Shown: positions 25,188-34,080 of the stretch, piece after piece | Layout: each line of letters begins with the position of its first letter | Numbering within the stretch: position 1 is the stretch's first letter | Assembly (NCBI GenBank): GCA_905221605.1 | Contig: CAJNDS010002821.1 | Coordinates: 204,691 to 268,690, forward strand | DNA: 64,000 nt | DNA from: Symbiodinium natans | Taxonomy: Eukaryota; Sar; Dinophyceae; Suessiales; Symbiodiniaceae | Direction: 5' to 3' | The notes under the pieces: generated by a model | What the model was told of the DNA's origin: nothing | Database searches by the model: none | The model's input: only the letters and a program-made list of their open reading frames with translations | Program-made: the position numbers and the translations under genes

Positions 25188-25862
25188 AAGGTTTGGACCC
25201 CCCAAACATTGAGGTTTCAAGTTTTGGACCCCCCAAACGTTGAGGTTTCAAGGTTTGGACCCCCCAAACGTTGAGGTTTCAAGGTTTGGACCCCCCAAAC
25301 GTTGAGGTTTCAAGGTTTGGACCCCCCAAACGTTGAGGTTTCAAGGTTTGGACCCCCCAAACGTTGAGGTTTCAAGGTTTGGACCCCCCAAACGTTGAGG
25401 TTTCAAGGTTTGGACCCCCCAAACGTTGAGGTTTCAAGGTTTGGACCCCCCAAACGTTGAGGTTTCAAGGTTTGGACCCCCCAAACGTTGAGGTTTCAAG
25501 GTTTGGACCCCCCAAACGTTGAGGTTTCAAGGTTTGGACCCCCCAAACGTTGAGGTTTCAAGGTTTGGACCCCCCAAACGTTGAGGTTTCAAGGTTTGGA
25601 CCCCCCAAACGTTGAGGTTTCAAGGTTTGGACCCCCCAAACGTTGAGGTTTCAAGGTTTGGACCCCCCAAACGTTGAGGTTTCAAGATTTGGACCCCCCA
25701 AACGTTGAGGTTTCAAGGTTTGGACCCCCCAAACGTTGAGGTTTCAAGGTTTGGACCCCCCAAACGTTGAGGTTTCAAGGTCCAAAACGTTGAGGTTTCC
25801 AGGTTTGGGCCCCCAAACGTGCAGGTTTCCAGGTTTGGACCCCCCAAACGTTGAACGTCAAC
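25188..25862. repeat. 31-bp tandem satellite, about 19 units plus degenerate tail
   Basis: The unit is AAGGTTTGGACCCCCC followed by AAACGTTGAGGTTTC. It is almost perfectly homogeneous to about 25779, then decays. Each unit contains the inverted pair GTTTGG/CCAAAC around a C-run. Confidence 0.97.
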
Positions 25863-26028
25863 GTTTGGGCCCAGGGCTGGTCAGCAGGGTTTGGGGTTAG
25901 TTAGTATCAGAGCTAGGTCCATCTAAGAGAAAGTTGACGAGGACGTTAAGTTGACATTCGAAGTAAGTTGTCTTGTTGTGTCGTGTGCACTCCACAACAT
26001 TCCGGCACTGCTAGTACAGCAGTGCCGG
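25863..26028. mobile_element. Retroelement remnant with PBS-like site and terminal hairpin
   Basis: TAGTATCAGAGC (25902-25913) differs by one base from the initiator-tRNA(Met) 3'-end primer site (TGGTATCAGAGC) common in plant-type LTR elements, and is followed by CTAGGTCC-type leader sequence. A perfect 11-bp hairpin, CCGGCACTGCT / AGCAGTGCCGG (26002-26012, 26018-26028), ends exactly where the next telomeric array begins. Confidence 0.4.
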
Positions 26029-26108
26029 TTTAGGGTTTAGGGTTTAGGGTTTAGGGTTTAGGGTTTAGGGTTTAGGGTTTAGGGTTTAGGGTTTAGGGTT
26101 TAGGGTTT
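26029..26108 (+). repeat. Telomeric TTTAGGG array
   Basis: Eleven TTTAGGG units, G-strand on +. Confidence 0.97.
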
Positions 26109-26280
26109 AGTAAGGTATCCCCTCGGGTTTTTCCAATTAAGCTGCTTCCAATACTCCAGAACACAAGGATGTGAGGCTTTAGTAAGGTATCCCCTCGGGT
26201 TTTTCCAATTAAGCTGCTTCCAATACTCCAGAACACAAGGATGTGAGGCTTTAGTAAGGTATCCCCTTGGGTTTTTCCAG
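26109..26280. repeat. 72-bp tandem repeat, 2.4 units
   Basis: Units start at 26109, 26181 and 26253 with AGTAAGGTATCCCC. The third is cut by the next telomeric array at 26280. Unit starts overlap the TTTAG of the telomeric repeat. Confidence 0.95.
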
Positions 26281-26484
26281 GGTTTAGGGTTCGGTTCGGT
26301 TTAGGGTTTAGGGTTTAGGGTTTAGGGTTTAGGGTTAGGGTTAGGGTTTAGGGTTTAGGGTTTAGGGTTTAGGGTTTAGGGTTTTAGGGTTTAGGGTTTA
26401 GGGTTTAGGGTTTAGGGTTTAGGGTTTAGGGTTTAGGGTTTAGGGTTTAGGGTTTAGGGTTTAGGGTTTAGGGTTTAGGGTTTA
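26281..26484 (+). repeat. Telomeric array with variant units
   Basis: TTTAGGG array with TTCGG variants at the left edge, two TTAGGG units near 26334-26345 and one TTTTAGGG. Confidence 0.97.
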
Positions 26485-26847
26485 TAGAAATTGTATAGGG
26501 TTTGTGTCCGGAGTTTTGGGGGGTTTTGGGCGGGTTTTGAGCGGGTTTTGAGCGAAAGTTTTGAGCGAAAGTTTTGAGCGAAAGTTTTGTGCGGGTTTTG
26601 AGCGAGTTTTCTTTTTTGCTTTAGGCAGAGAAATATAGGGTTTGTGTCTGGAGTTTGGGCGGGTTTTGGGTGGGTTTTGGACGGTTTTTGAGCGAGTAGA
26701 AATTGTATAGGGTTTGTGTCCGGAGTTTTGGGCGAAAGTTTTGGGCGGGTTTTGGGCGGGTTTTGGGCGGGTTTTGGGCGGGTTTTGGGCGAAAGTTTTG
26801 AGCGAGTTTTCTTTTTTGCTTTTGGCAAGAAGGAATACCATTCCATT
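26485..26847. repeat. Degenerate GGGCGGGTTTT tandem repeats
   Basis: Units of GGGTTTTGGGC / GCGAAAGTTTTGA type repeat through the block. Two copies of a longer piece beginning AGAAATTGTATAGGG (26484 and about 26698) flank it. Proline/lysine-rich open frames here are repeat translations, not genes. Confidence 0.85.
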
Positions 26848-27720
26848 TCAGGGCTCCAGCTCTGCAGGTGGCTTCAGCTTGCCTTGTACATAGTTCTCCG
26901 GATTGGAGTCCACGTCAGCTGGCAAAGTCGCAAGCGGAGGGTACTTCGGGAAGAGGGCTTTCAAAGCAGTTGCATTGACCACAGCAGCGCCCCGCCTGGT
27001 GCACGTCAGGATGGTCGTGTTGGGCTTGGATTTGAGGAGCTTCTGGAGTCCCTTCACCGTCGGCCGGCCCGGGGGCCGCCAAGCCATCTTCTTGGCGTTC
27101 GGCTTGCCGGTCCTGAGTGTTGCCAGGAGCTTGGCGTGCGCCTTGTCCTTGCAGCGGTACATCTTGTGGAGGGCCACCCGGTAGCAGAGCGTGTTCCAGA
27201 GGCGCCCGTGCCAAGGCCGCTTCTCCCCCATGCCGGGCATCTGGTACCGGTCGCCCAGCAACGCCAGCGCTGGCACACGCTCCGCAGCTGCCCAGAGCTT
27301 CAAGATCTTCTCAAAGTTGACCATGTCCAGCTGCGAGAGCTCGTCCACGACGATGAGGGAGTACATGGTCAGCAAGGATGCTTCGCCGTGCTCTGCAGAC
27401 TCGTGCAGGCCGAACGCAGCGTGGCAAGTGTCGATGTCCACCTTGTGGCCGTAGCGTGCCTTCATGCGGCTGGCCAACTGGGCGGTCGGCAAAGCCATCA
27501 ACACCTTGCCGCCCTTGGCAAGGGCACGGTCGACGCAAGAGAAGACCACCGTGGTCTTGCCGGTCCCGGGCGGCCCCAGGCACACGTTGGCCTTGCTGCC
27601 CCGCGCCTCTTGTCGCAGACGATCCGCCTCGCCCTCGTCCTCGGCATCCTCGATGGCCAGCGCTCTGTCCACTGCGGTGTCCACGAGCTCCTTGAAGCCT
27701 CGGAAAGCCAGAGAAGAATT
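26848..27720 (-). CDS. Helitron-like RepHel: PIF1-type helicase exon (3' truncated)
   Basis: The minus-strand frame of 290 codons reads from a proposed splice acceptor (TTATAG at 27721) to a stop at 26848. Counting from that acceptor it has Walker A GPPGTGKT (about 49-56), Walker B VVDE (about 124-127), a GDRYQ motif-III block (about 156-160), and the strand TILTCTRRGAAVVN. This is the N-terminal half of a PIF1-like superfamily-1B helicase, the usual partner of the Rep nuclease in Helitrons. Motifs V and VI (the late conserved helicase blocks) are missing, so the gene is cut short, and GGGTTTT repeats follow immediately. It joins the Rep exon through a proposed 64-nt intron. The fragment could not unwind DNA in this form. 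Confidence 0.82.
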   Translation of the reverse strand, partial: NSSLAFRGFKELVDTAVDRALAIEDAEDEGEADRLRQEARGSKANVCLGPPGTGKTTVVFSCVDRALAKGGKVLMALPTAQLASRMKARYGHKVDIDTCHAAFGLHESAEHGEASLLTMYSLIVVDELSQLDMVNFEKILKLWAAAERVPALALLGDRYQMPGMGEKRPWHGRLWNTLCYRVALHKMYRCKDKAHAKLLATLRTGKPNAKKMAWRPPGRPTVKGLQKLLKSKPNTTILTCTRRGAAVVNATALKALFPKYPPLATLPADVDSNPENYVQGKLKPPAELEP

Positions 27721-27784
27721 CTATAAGTGCAGGCGAGCGCGAACGTAAAATTACACAAGACATCTCCGCCAGATTTTTTAATGC
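27721..27784 (-). other. Proposed 64-nt GC-AG intron between Rep and helicase
   Basis: The Rep and helicase frames differ by one. Removing 27784-27721 (starts GCATTA, ends TTATAG on the minus strand) joins them in phase 0 with no stop. GC donors are common in dinoflagellates. A frameshift mutation is the alternative. Confidence 0.5.
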
Positions 27785-29938
27785 AGACGAGGCACGGAGT
27801 TGCTGTCTGTTGAACTTGCTGGCATCCACGGGGCCTGCTTTCTTCTTGGGGGCCTTTGTCTTGCCGCGGCACTGCTCCTGGGTTTGCCGGTCCTTTCGGG
27901 CATCCAGGGAGCCATCGAGGTATTCCTGAAGCAAGCCGCGGTGCGCACGGATCATGGCCAGGATGGTGTCCACGTGGTCCTTGGTGTGCGCTTCCATCTT
28001 GAGCTCCGCACGGATCTTCTCGTCGTCCTGCCACATGGCCTGCGCCACCGGGTGCTCGCAGAGGATTGCCATGGCGAAGTACTTGTGTGCCTCCGGAAGC
28101 CGTTGGGCGACGTGCTCCGGCACGCAGAAGTCCGTGGCTTTCTCGAAGGGGACATGAAGCGTGAGCCACTGGCCAAAGTAGCGGTCGTTGAACTTGGAAA
28201 CCGTCTCGGCGGCCACGACTTTCTCGCCTTGCATCGCGTAGTTCGCAGCAAAGTCCTCCAGGGTGGCCTCACTGCCGGACTGCACGTGCTTCTTCTGGAG
28301 CCAGTGGCAGATCTTCCCCTCGGCCGTGGTCTTGCGCAGGTAATCGAGCAAGCTGACGCGGCCACGAGCCCATTCCGCCTGCTCGTACAGCTCCACCTCG
28401 CGGAGCTTGGGCTCCTGGTCTGGATAGGGCGCCACGACGTCGCGCTTGCCGCCGCTCTGGGTGGAGAGGTGCCACTGGCGGAACTTGGCGCCGAAGAGCT
28501 GCAGCACCATCTCGGGCTCCAGCGGCCGGTAGCGCATGAGGACGGTGGCGGCGATGCTCATGGCGTCAGCGTCGTCGTTGAGCCACTCCTCGCTGGCCGC
28601 GTCCGAGAACTTGCTAACGTACTTGGTGACGTAGGCGCGGAGTAGGCCGTCGTCGTCGCACATCTGGAAGTCTTGGTGGCAACGGAGCACCTCCATAAGG
28701 TCGACGAGGTAGGGCCGCAGGCCTTCGGCGTGGTCGTCCTCCGTGTGCTGCAAGCGCCAAGCGCCAGCCTCGTGGTCGAAGCAGGTGGGTGCCTCGTGGA
28801 TGGGCCAGCCGCTCTTCTTTTCCTGGTCGTACTGGCTTCCTTCGACGTAGCCACGGAGGTCCGCGTCTTCAGGCAAAGTGGCGGACACGGTCTCCGCCAG
28901 ATCCAGCTGCTCGACGTGCTCAGGCTTCACGAAGATGACGACATGCACGTGGACCCGGCCGGAGCCGTGGTAGTCCTGCGTGGCTGCCTTGCGAGTGCCA
29001 TCCTGATACTCGAGCCGCAGGAAGAAGTGCAGGCGACAGACCTGTCCCTGCTCGTCAAAAACACGGAAGATGTTGCTCTTCCACGCTTTGTGCCCATGTC
29101 CCCCCGTTCGCCCCAACAACAAGCCTTTCACAGCCTGGACCATGACGTGCACTATGTGCAGCGTCTCCGCCACCGGCAGGAAGAGGCGCTCCTTGAGCAT
29201 CTTCTGCATCTCGTCGCGGACCCACTCGTGGTAGGGGAAGCTCCATTCGTAGGGGGCGATGGTGAAGAAGATGCGAGGGTAGCCGACCTGCCGCACCATG
29301 TCTAGCAAGGCGTAGTGCACTCCACGCCAATAGTGAGGGCTGAAGGCCTCGCCCTTGAGCATAAGGCGCATGGGCGTCGGCGTCTGCAGGTTCTTCTTTG
29401 AACCGATGCTGCTCCAGAGGTTGAGGTCATAGACGAACTGGAGCAGCTCGAAGTCTGCAGCATAGCCCAGGAGACGACCCAGTGCCAAGGCAGCAAAGAG
29501 CCGTTTCATGCTGTGGCGCGTGGCGTCATTTGCTTCTGCGTCCTCCTTGTCTGCCAGCTGGCTCTCCTCTTCGCTGTCGTCGTTGCCCTCCACCTCCTCA
29601 TCGCTTTCTGCAGGAAAGGCAACACGCCCAGCGGGCCGACCGGCGTTCAGCACGTCCTCCAAGGTGGCTGCCCGCTCCTGCCGAATCACCCGCCTGGGAT
29701 CTGTGGCACGCTCGTGAGTGAAGGTGCGCTTCACATCCCAAAACAAACCAGGCCAGAGGGCGCACTCCACGCCGACACGTTCAATGAATTGCAGCCGGCG
29801 ACGGCGAGTGAGCTCGTCGGCACCGGGGTGTTCTTCCAGAAACTCTGCGTGCTCGACCACAAAGGTCGCGTAGGGTGTGTCCTCCGAGGCCATCAAGAAG
29901 TTGTAGGCTACCCGGGCCTTCGTCCGCGCGTCCACGTC
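27785..29938 (-). CDS. Helitron-like RepHel: Rep/HUH nuclease exon
   Basis: Minus-strand frame of 718 codons. Counting from the GTG at 29935: an N-terminal Helitron-like region with WPGLFWD (61-67); an acidic linker (112-135); the motif RIFFTIAPYEWSFPYHEW (221-238), matching the conserved Helitron block before the nuclease core; the metal-binding HUH-type motif HVH (H329, H331) in RVHVHVVIF; and the catalytic tyrosine pair Y435 and Y439 in AYVTKYVSK, two tyrosines three residues apart as in Helitron Rep proteins. The activity would be single-strand cleavage and joining in rolling-circle transposition. Introns are proposed on both sides. Motif residues are intact, but the gene is truncated at both ends. 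Confidence 0.88.
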
Positions 29939-30030
29939 CTGGCCACGTCAGCGAGCAAACGCATTGCTGAAAATGTTAAATGTAAAGATTCTGATAGGAC
30001 ACCTGCATACTCAACGCCTCAACGCCTGGC
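29939..30030 (-). other. Proposed 92-nt GC-AG intron upstream of the Rep exon
   Basis: The upstream frame meets a stop soon after CTGCAG (30036-30031), and the Rep frame has a TGA at 29950-29948. Removing 30030-29939 (GCCAGG ... GGCCAG) joins them in phase 0. Both exon-intron borders carry CAG followed by G, a repeat at both splice sites often seen in dinoflagellate introns. Confidence 0.45.
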
Positions 30031-30198
30031 CTGCAGGTGCTTGATGCGCTTCTTCACTGTAGTCGTCTGCCAGCGGAAGCGAATCATGGTCGTCTTCTGG
30101 CGGTAACCGGACTTGTGCTCGGCGCGCACGACCGGGCCCACATCGATCTCCAAGGGCGACAAAGCTTGCGCAGCCTCTGCAGACAACTCGCGCAGAAC
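30031..30198 (-). CDS. Helitron-like RepHel: upstream exon, cut by telomeric repeat
   Basis: A 56-codon minus-strand frame with normal protein composition (contains RFRWQTTTVKKRIKHLQ) ending at the proposed donor. Its 5' end is lost at 30198, where TTTAGGG repeats begin with no transition, so the start of the gene is missing. Confidence 0.6.
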
Positions 30199-30297
30199 GG
30201 TTTAGGGTTTGGGGTTTAGGGTTTAGGGTTTAGGGTTCAGGGTTTAGGGTTTAGGGTTTAGGGTTTAGGGTTTAGGGTTTAGGGTTTAGGGTTTAGG
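30199..30297 (+). repeat. Telomeric array abutting the broken Helitron gene
   Basis: About 14 units, with a TTTGGGG unit near the left edge and a TTCAGGG unit at about 30235. Confidence 0.97.
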
Positions 30298-31493
30298 GTG
30301 TGCGTGCGAGGTCGCGCGCTCGGGTGTGAAGCACCCCGGGCCGCGCGCTCGCGTTGCCCGTACACCCGCCCCGGCCACCCAAACTATTCTCAATTAGGGT
30401 TTAGGGTTCACCCCCCCAACCCCCCTCAAGCGGGGCTTTCACCTCAACCCAAGACGCATTTCAAGTCGTCATCGCCCAGCCCACTTGAGGCTCGAAAGCA
30501 TGTATTGAGGTTCGAAAAACGCTTGGTGGTAACCTCGACCCTGCTCGGGCCGAGGATTCTTGCCCTGTTCGGACCGCCCTGAACACTAAATCATCGTCCA
30601 GCCCTCTTGAGGCTCGAAAGCATCTATTGAGGTTCGAAAAACGCCTGGTGGTAACCTCGACCCTGCTCGGGCCGAGGCTTCTTGCCCTGTTCGGACCGCC
30701 CTGAACACTAAATCCTGAACGCTTCGGCCCCTCTGCCTCAGAGGCCCACGCGTTTCCTGCCATCGCCCAGCCCTCTTGCGGCTCGAAAGCAGTATTGAGG
30801 TCGGAAAGCGTCTCGACCCTGTTCGGGCCGAGGCTTCTTGCCCTGTTCGGCCGCCCTGAACATTAAATCCTGAACGTCTGCAAGCACCTCAGGCCCTGAG
30901 GAGGCGCACGGGAGTGATAACAGCCCCAAAAATCACGAAATTGAGCAACCAGCCGGCCTGGACGCCCTCGACGGCCCCCTGGTCCAGGAATCCAGCCACC
31001 AGGGGAATTGAGCAACCAGCCTGCCTGGACCCCCTCGACGGCCCCCTGGTCCAGGAATCCAGCCACCAGGGGCAGGGGGCCCCCGGGCGGGGGGGGGCCG
31101 GCACCCCCAACAGCCCGACCAATGCCCGTTTCTCCCAAAAATCACGAAATTGAGCAACCAGCCTGCCTGGACCCCCTCGACGCCCCCTGGTCCAGGAATC
31201 CAGCCACCAGGGGCAGGGGGCCCCCGGGGGGGGGGGCGCGGCAAGCCTCCGAAACCCTAAACCACCCCAACGGCTTCAGGTTTGGGGTTCTACGAGAGTT
31301 AACACTAAAGGTGGTCTGGATACGGCCATCCCTTAGGCCAGCAAGGCCAGGGTCGTTGGCCTGTACAGGACAAGCCGGTGAGGCTTTACCCTCACCTCTC
31401 CGCGGCCCGCTCTTTTCGTGTGGGCGCTCGGGCTGTGAGCCCTCGGCCAAGCCGTTCGGGGTCTGTCGCTCGACGGAAGCGACCCCTCACTAA
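30298..31493. repeat. Module with Z-type ends and direct repeats
   Basis: The left end (GCGCGCTCGGGTGTGAAG ... CCACCCAAAC) and the right end (AAAGGTGGTCTGG ... GGTGAGGC...CCCTCACC ... GGGCGCTCGGGCTGT) match those of the module at 41485-43832, while the interior differs. Inside are two copies of a roughly 125-bp block with GAGGCTCGAAAGCA (30481, 30606) plus a third partial one, then three copies of a roughly 110-bp block with ATTGAGCAACCAGCC (30940, 31008, 31149). No gene is supported. Confidence 0.8.
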
Positions 31494-31600
31494 GTTTAGG
31501 GTTTAGGGTTTAGGGTTTAGGGTTTAGGGTTTAGGGTTTAGGGTTTAGGGTTTAGGGTTTAGGGTTTAGGGTTTAGGGTTTAGGGTTTAGGGTTTAGGGC
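31494..31600 (+). repeat. Telomeric TTTAGGG array
   Basis: About 15 units, G-strand on +. Confidence 0.98.
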
Positions 31601-33033
31601 TTGTCGATTTAACATGCGTAGTGTATGGAAAGAGAGACGGACGTCCGAAACCTTCAGCGCAAAAGAGTTCCGTCATGTACATGGAGCTCTACTTTCTCCC
31701 ACCCCAGGATGCCACCCAAAGCATCTGTAGGACGCTTAAGTTCTTAAGCGTCGCTAATATTGATAATAGTGTCTGGTAAAGAGATTACAGAAAATGTGAG
31801 AAACAAAAGACCATGCACTTACACAGTAAATGGCTGTAATTATGTTCCATAATTACCATTTACTTCTAGGTAAGACTAGAAAGTCGGCTTGCTAAGGCCT
31901 TTGGGTGGCTTAGGGGGGCTTACCCCCTCCTGTGGGGTACTCCACACAGAAAAACGCCTTGTTTTGGAGTAATTTTTGGCTCCAAGCACGATTTAGAAAG
32001 GCCAGACAAAGAAAAACGCACTTAAAGAGACCACGCACAAAGAAACGCACTGTTTTGGAGTAATTTTTGGCCCCAAGCACGATTTAGCAAGGCCAGACAA
32101 AGAAAAACGTGCTGTTCCCGAGTAATTTTTGGCTCCAGGCATTTGGCTGGCCACGAGCACTCGAGGGTCCATTTTTTGATCCGGGTTTGACTGGGGCTTA
32201 GGGTGGCTTCAGAGAAGCCATTTAGCAAGGCCAGACAAGGAAAAACGCGCTGTTCCCGAGTAATTTTTGGCTCCAGGCATTTGGCTGGCCACGAGCACTC
32301 GAGGGTCCATTTTTTGATCCGGGTTTGACTGGGCTTCATTTTTGGCTTCAACCACGATTTAGCAAGGCCAGACAAAGAAAAACGCGCTGTTCCCGAGTAA
32401 TTTTTGGCTCCAAGGCCTTTGGCTGGCCACGAGCACTCGAGGGTCCATTTTTTGATCCGGGTTTGACTGGGGCTTAGGGTGGCTTACCCTCTCCTGGGCT
32501 ACCCCCACAAGAAGGCCAGAATTTTAGAAAATGAGGGGGTAATTTCCGCTATATAAAATCTATTTAAAATTAATTGGGAATCGAGCCATTTTTCCCGAAT
32601 CCTGGGGTACCCCCCACGGAGCCTCCCTGGGACCTTCAAAAAAGCTTTCAGCCTCCTTCAGACCTTCGAAAGAGCTTCAGAGAGGCCACGCAAAGAGAAA
32701 CGCACTGTTTTGGAGTAATTTTTGGCTTCATTTTTGGCTTCAACCACGATTTAGCAAGGCCAGACAAAGAAAAACGCGCTGTTCCCGAGTAATTTTTGGC
32801 TCCAGGCATTTGGCTGGCCACGAGCACGCTAGGGTCCAAAAAAGGTTTGATGTCAGGGTTTTAGGGCATTAAATAACTCTTGTGTTAGAACTGACAGTAC
32901 TTAATTATATTCTATAATTACCATTTACCTCTAGGTAAGACTTAGAAGGTCATTTGTTTACATTCCCGTCAAGGTGTGTTACGCTCCTGTACGTGAGAAG
33001 GCTTTAGCTGAGCACTCAGGCTTAAGCTTAAGA
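31601..33033. repeat. Module X, copy 1 (short form)
   Basis: It begins CTTGTCGATTTAACATGCG and ends GGCTTAAGCTTAAGAG, as do copies at 39013 and 46100. Near the left end is a strong hairpin (31825-31864). The interior has about four short repeats containing GAGTAATTTTTGGCTCCA and GAGGGTCCATTTTTTGATCC. The right-end hairpin at about 32900-32940 has lost its left arm. No gene is supported. Confidence 0.85.
31825..31864. repeat. Conserved long hairpin, left copy in module X1
   Basis: AGTAAATGG (31825-31833) pairs with CCATTTACT (31856-31864) and TAATTATG (31837-31844) with CATAATTA (31848-31855). A CTG bulge lies on the left arm and the loop is TTC. Outer CTTAC/GTAAG arms extend it. Confidence 0.88.
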
Positions 33034-33112
33034 GTTTAGGGTTTAGGGTTTAGGGTTTAGGGTTTAGGGTTTAGGGTTTAGGGTTTAGGGTTTAGGGTTT
33101 AGGGTTTAGGGT
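33034..33112 (+). repeat. Telomeric TTTAGGG array
   Basis: Eleven units, G-strand on +. Confidence 0.98.
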
Positions 33113-33716
33113 TCAGCACTCCGGGTCGAGCAGCTTTATGGTTAAGCTTTATTTACGGCTCGGATATAACACCCACCCACCCAGAGAACCCCACTACATT
33201 GAGAAAGCCAAAAACGGCCAAATTCTGAAAATAAAGCGGCCAAATTCTGAAAATAAAGCGGCCAAATTCTGAAAATAAAGCGGCCAAATTCTGAAAATAA
33301 AGCGGCCAAATTCTGAAAATAAAACGGCCAAATTCTGAAAATAAAGCGGCCAAATTCTGAAAATAAAGCGGCCAAATTCTGAAAATAAAGCGGCCAAATT
33401 CTGAAAATAAAGCGGCCAAATTCTGAAAATAAAGCGGCCAAATTCTGAAGCGGCCAAATTCTGAAAATAAAGCGGCCAAATTCTGAAAATAAAACGGCCA
33501 AATTCTGAAAATAAAGCGGCCAAATTCTGAAAATAAAGCGGCCAAATTCTGAAATTCAATTAGCCTTTGGCCTGATTTTGGCTCATTCTGAAAATAAAGC
33601 GGCCAAATTCTGAAAATAAAGCGGCCAAATTCTGAAAATAAAGCGGCCAAATTCTGAAAATAAAGCGGCCAAATTTTGAAAATACAATTAAGGTTTAAAT
33701 ATATATGGTAGAGAGG
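33113..33716. repeat. 22-bp tandem satellite module, copy 1
   Basis: After a leader of about 95 bp (CAGCACTCCGGGTCGAGC...), about 20 units of TTCTGAAAATAAAGCGGCCAAA type run to about 33680, interrupted at 33552-33590 by a spacer with GCCTTTGGCCTGATTTTGG. It ends AATACAATTAAGG. The frames stay open because 22-bp units contain no stop in some phases; not a gene. Confidence 0.96.
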
Positions 33717-33809
33717 GTTTAGGGTTTAGGGTTTAGGGTTTAGGGTTTAGGGTTTAGGGTTTAGGGTTTAGGGTTTAGGGTTTAGGGTTTAGGGTTTAGG
33801 GTTTAGGGT
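33717..33809 (+). repeat. Telomeric TTTAGGG array
   Basis: Thirteen units, G-strand on +. Confidence 0.98.
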
Positions 33810-34080
33810 TTTCGCGCCTTTTCCCAAATGGGGTGTTGAATTTCGGGTCCGGGTGAGACGTCTGTGCTAGTGCAATTCTTGCGGTGGACGGCGTGTTCGC
33901 TGCAAAAGCGGCTCTTCGGCCCGCTTACTGCAGGCCGACCCACATATTCCCACCCCGCGCCGTTCGGGAGGCGGCCTAACCACCCAAACCTACTCCTTTT
34001 AGGGTTTAGGGCTTAAACTTTACAAGATATATATATATATATATCTTTATAAGAGGATGGAATATTCTCCTTAAACTTAT
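33810..34080. other. Spacer with the recurring CCACCCAAAC block
   Basis: Unique sequence containing CCACCCAAACCTACTCC (about 33980) next to TTTTAGGGTTTAGGG, then an (AT)n run at 34026-34044. No gene. Confidence 0.6.

Noticed and set aside
25188-25862. Regular direct repeats that might suggest a CRISPR array
   Set aside because: Units of 31 bp are contiguous with no variable spacers, no cas genes are near, and the context is eukaryotic.
27311-27690. C-terminal continuation of the Rep frame through the helicase region
   Set aside because: It is out of frame with the helicase and gives Arg/Gly/Gln-rich nonsense; the helicase frame carries the real motifs.
26716-27726. Plus-strand frames of up to 336 codons opposite the Helitron helicase and Rep (also 27800-28645 and 28673-29305)
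   Set aside because: Antisense shadows of GC-rich coding sequence; no domain is recognisable and the minus strand carries clear motifs.
33142-33650. Open frames of 119-165 codons on the minus strand in the 22-bp array
   Set aside because: A 22-bp unit without stops is open in three frames (period 22 codons); the peptides are the same repeat read in different phases.
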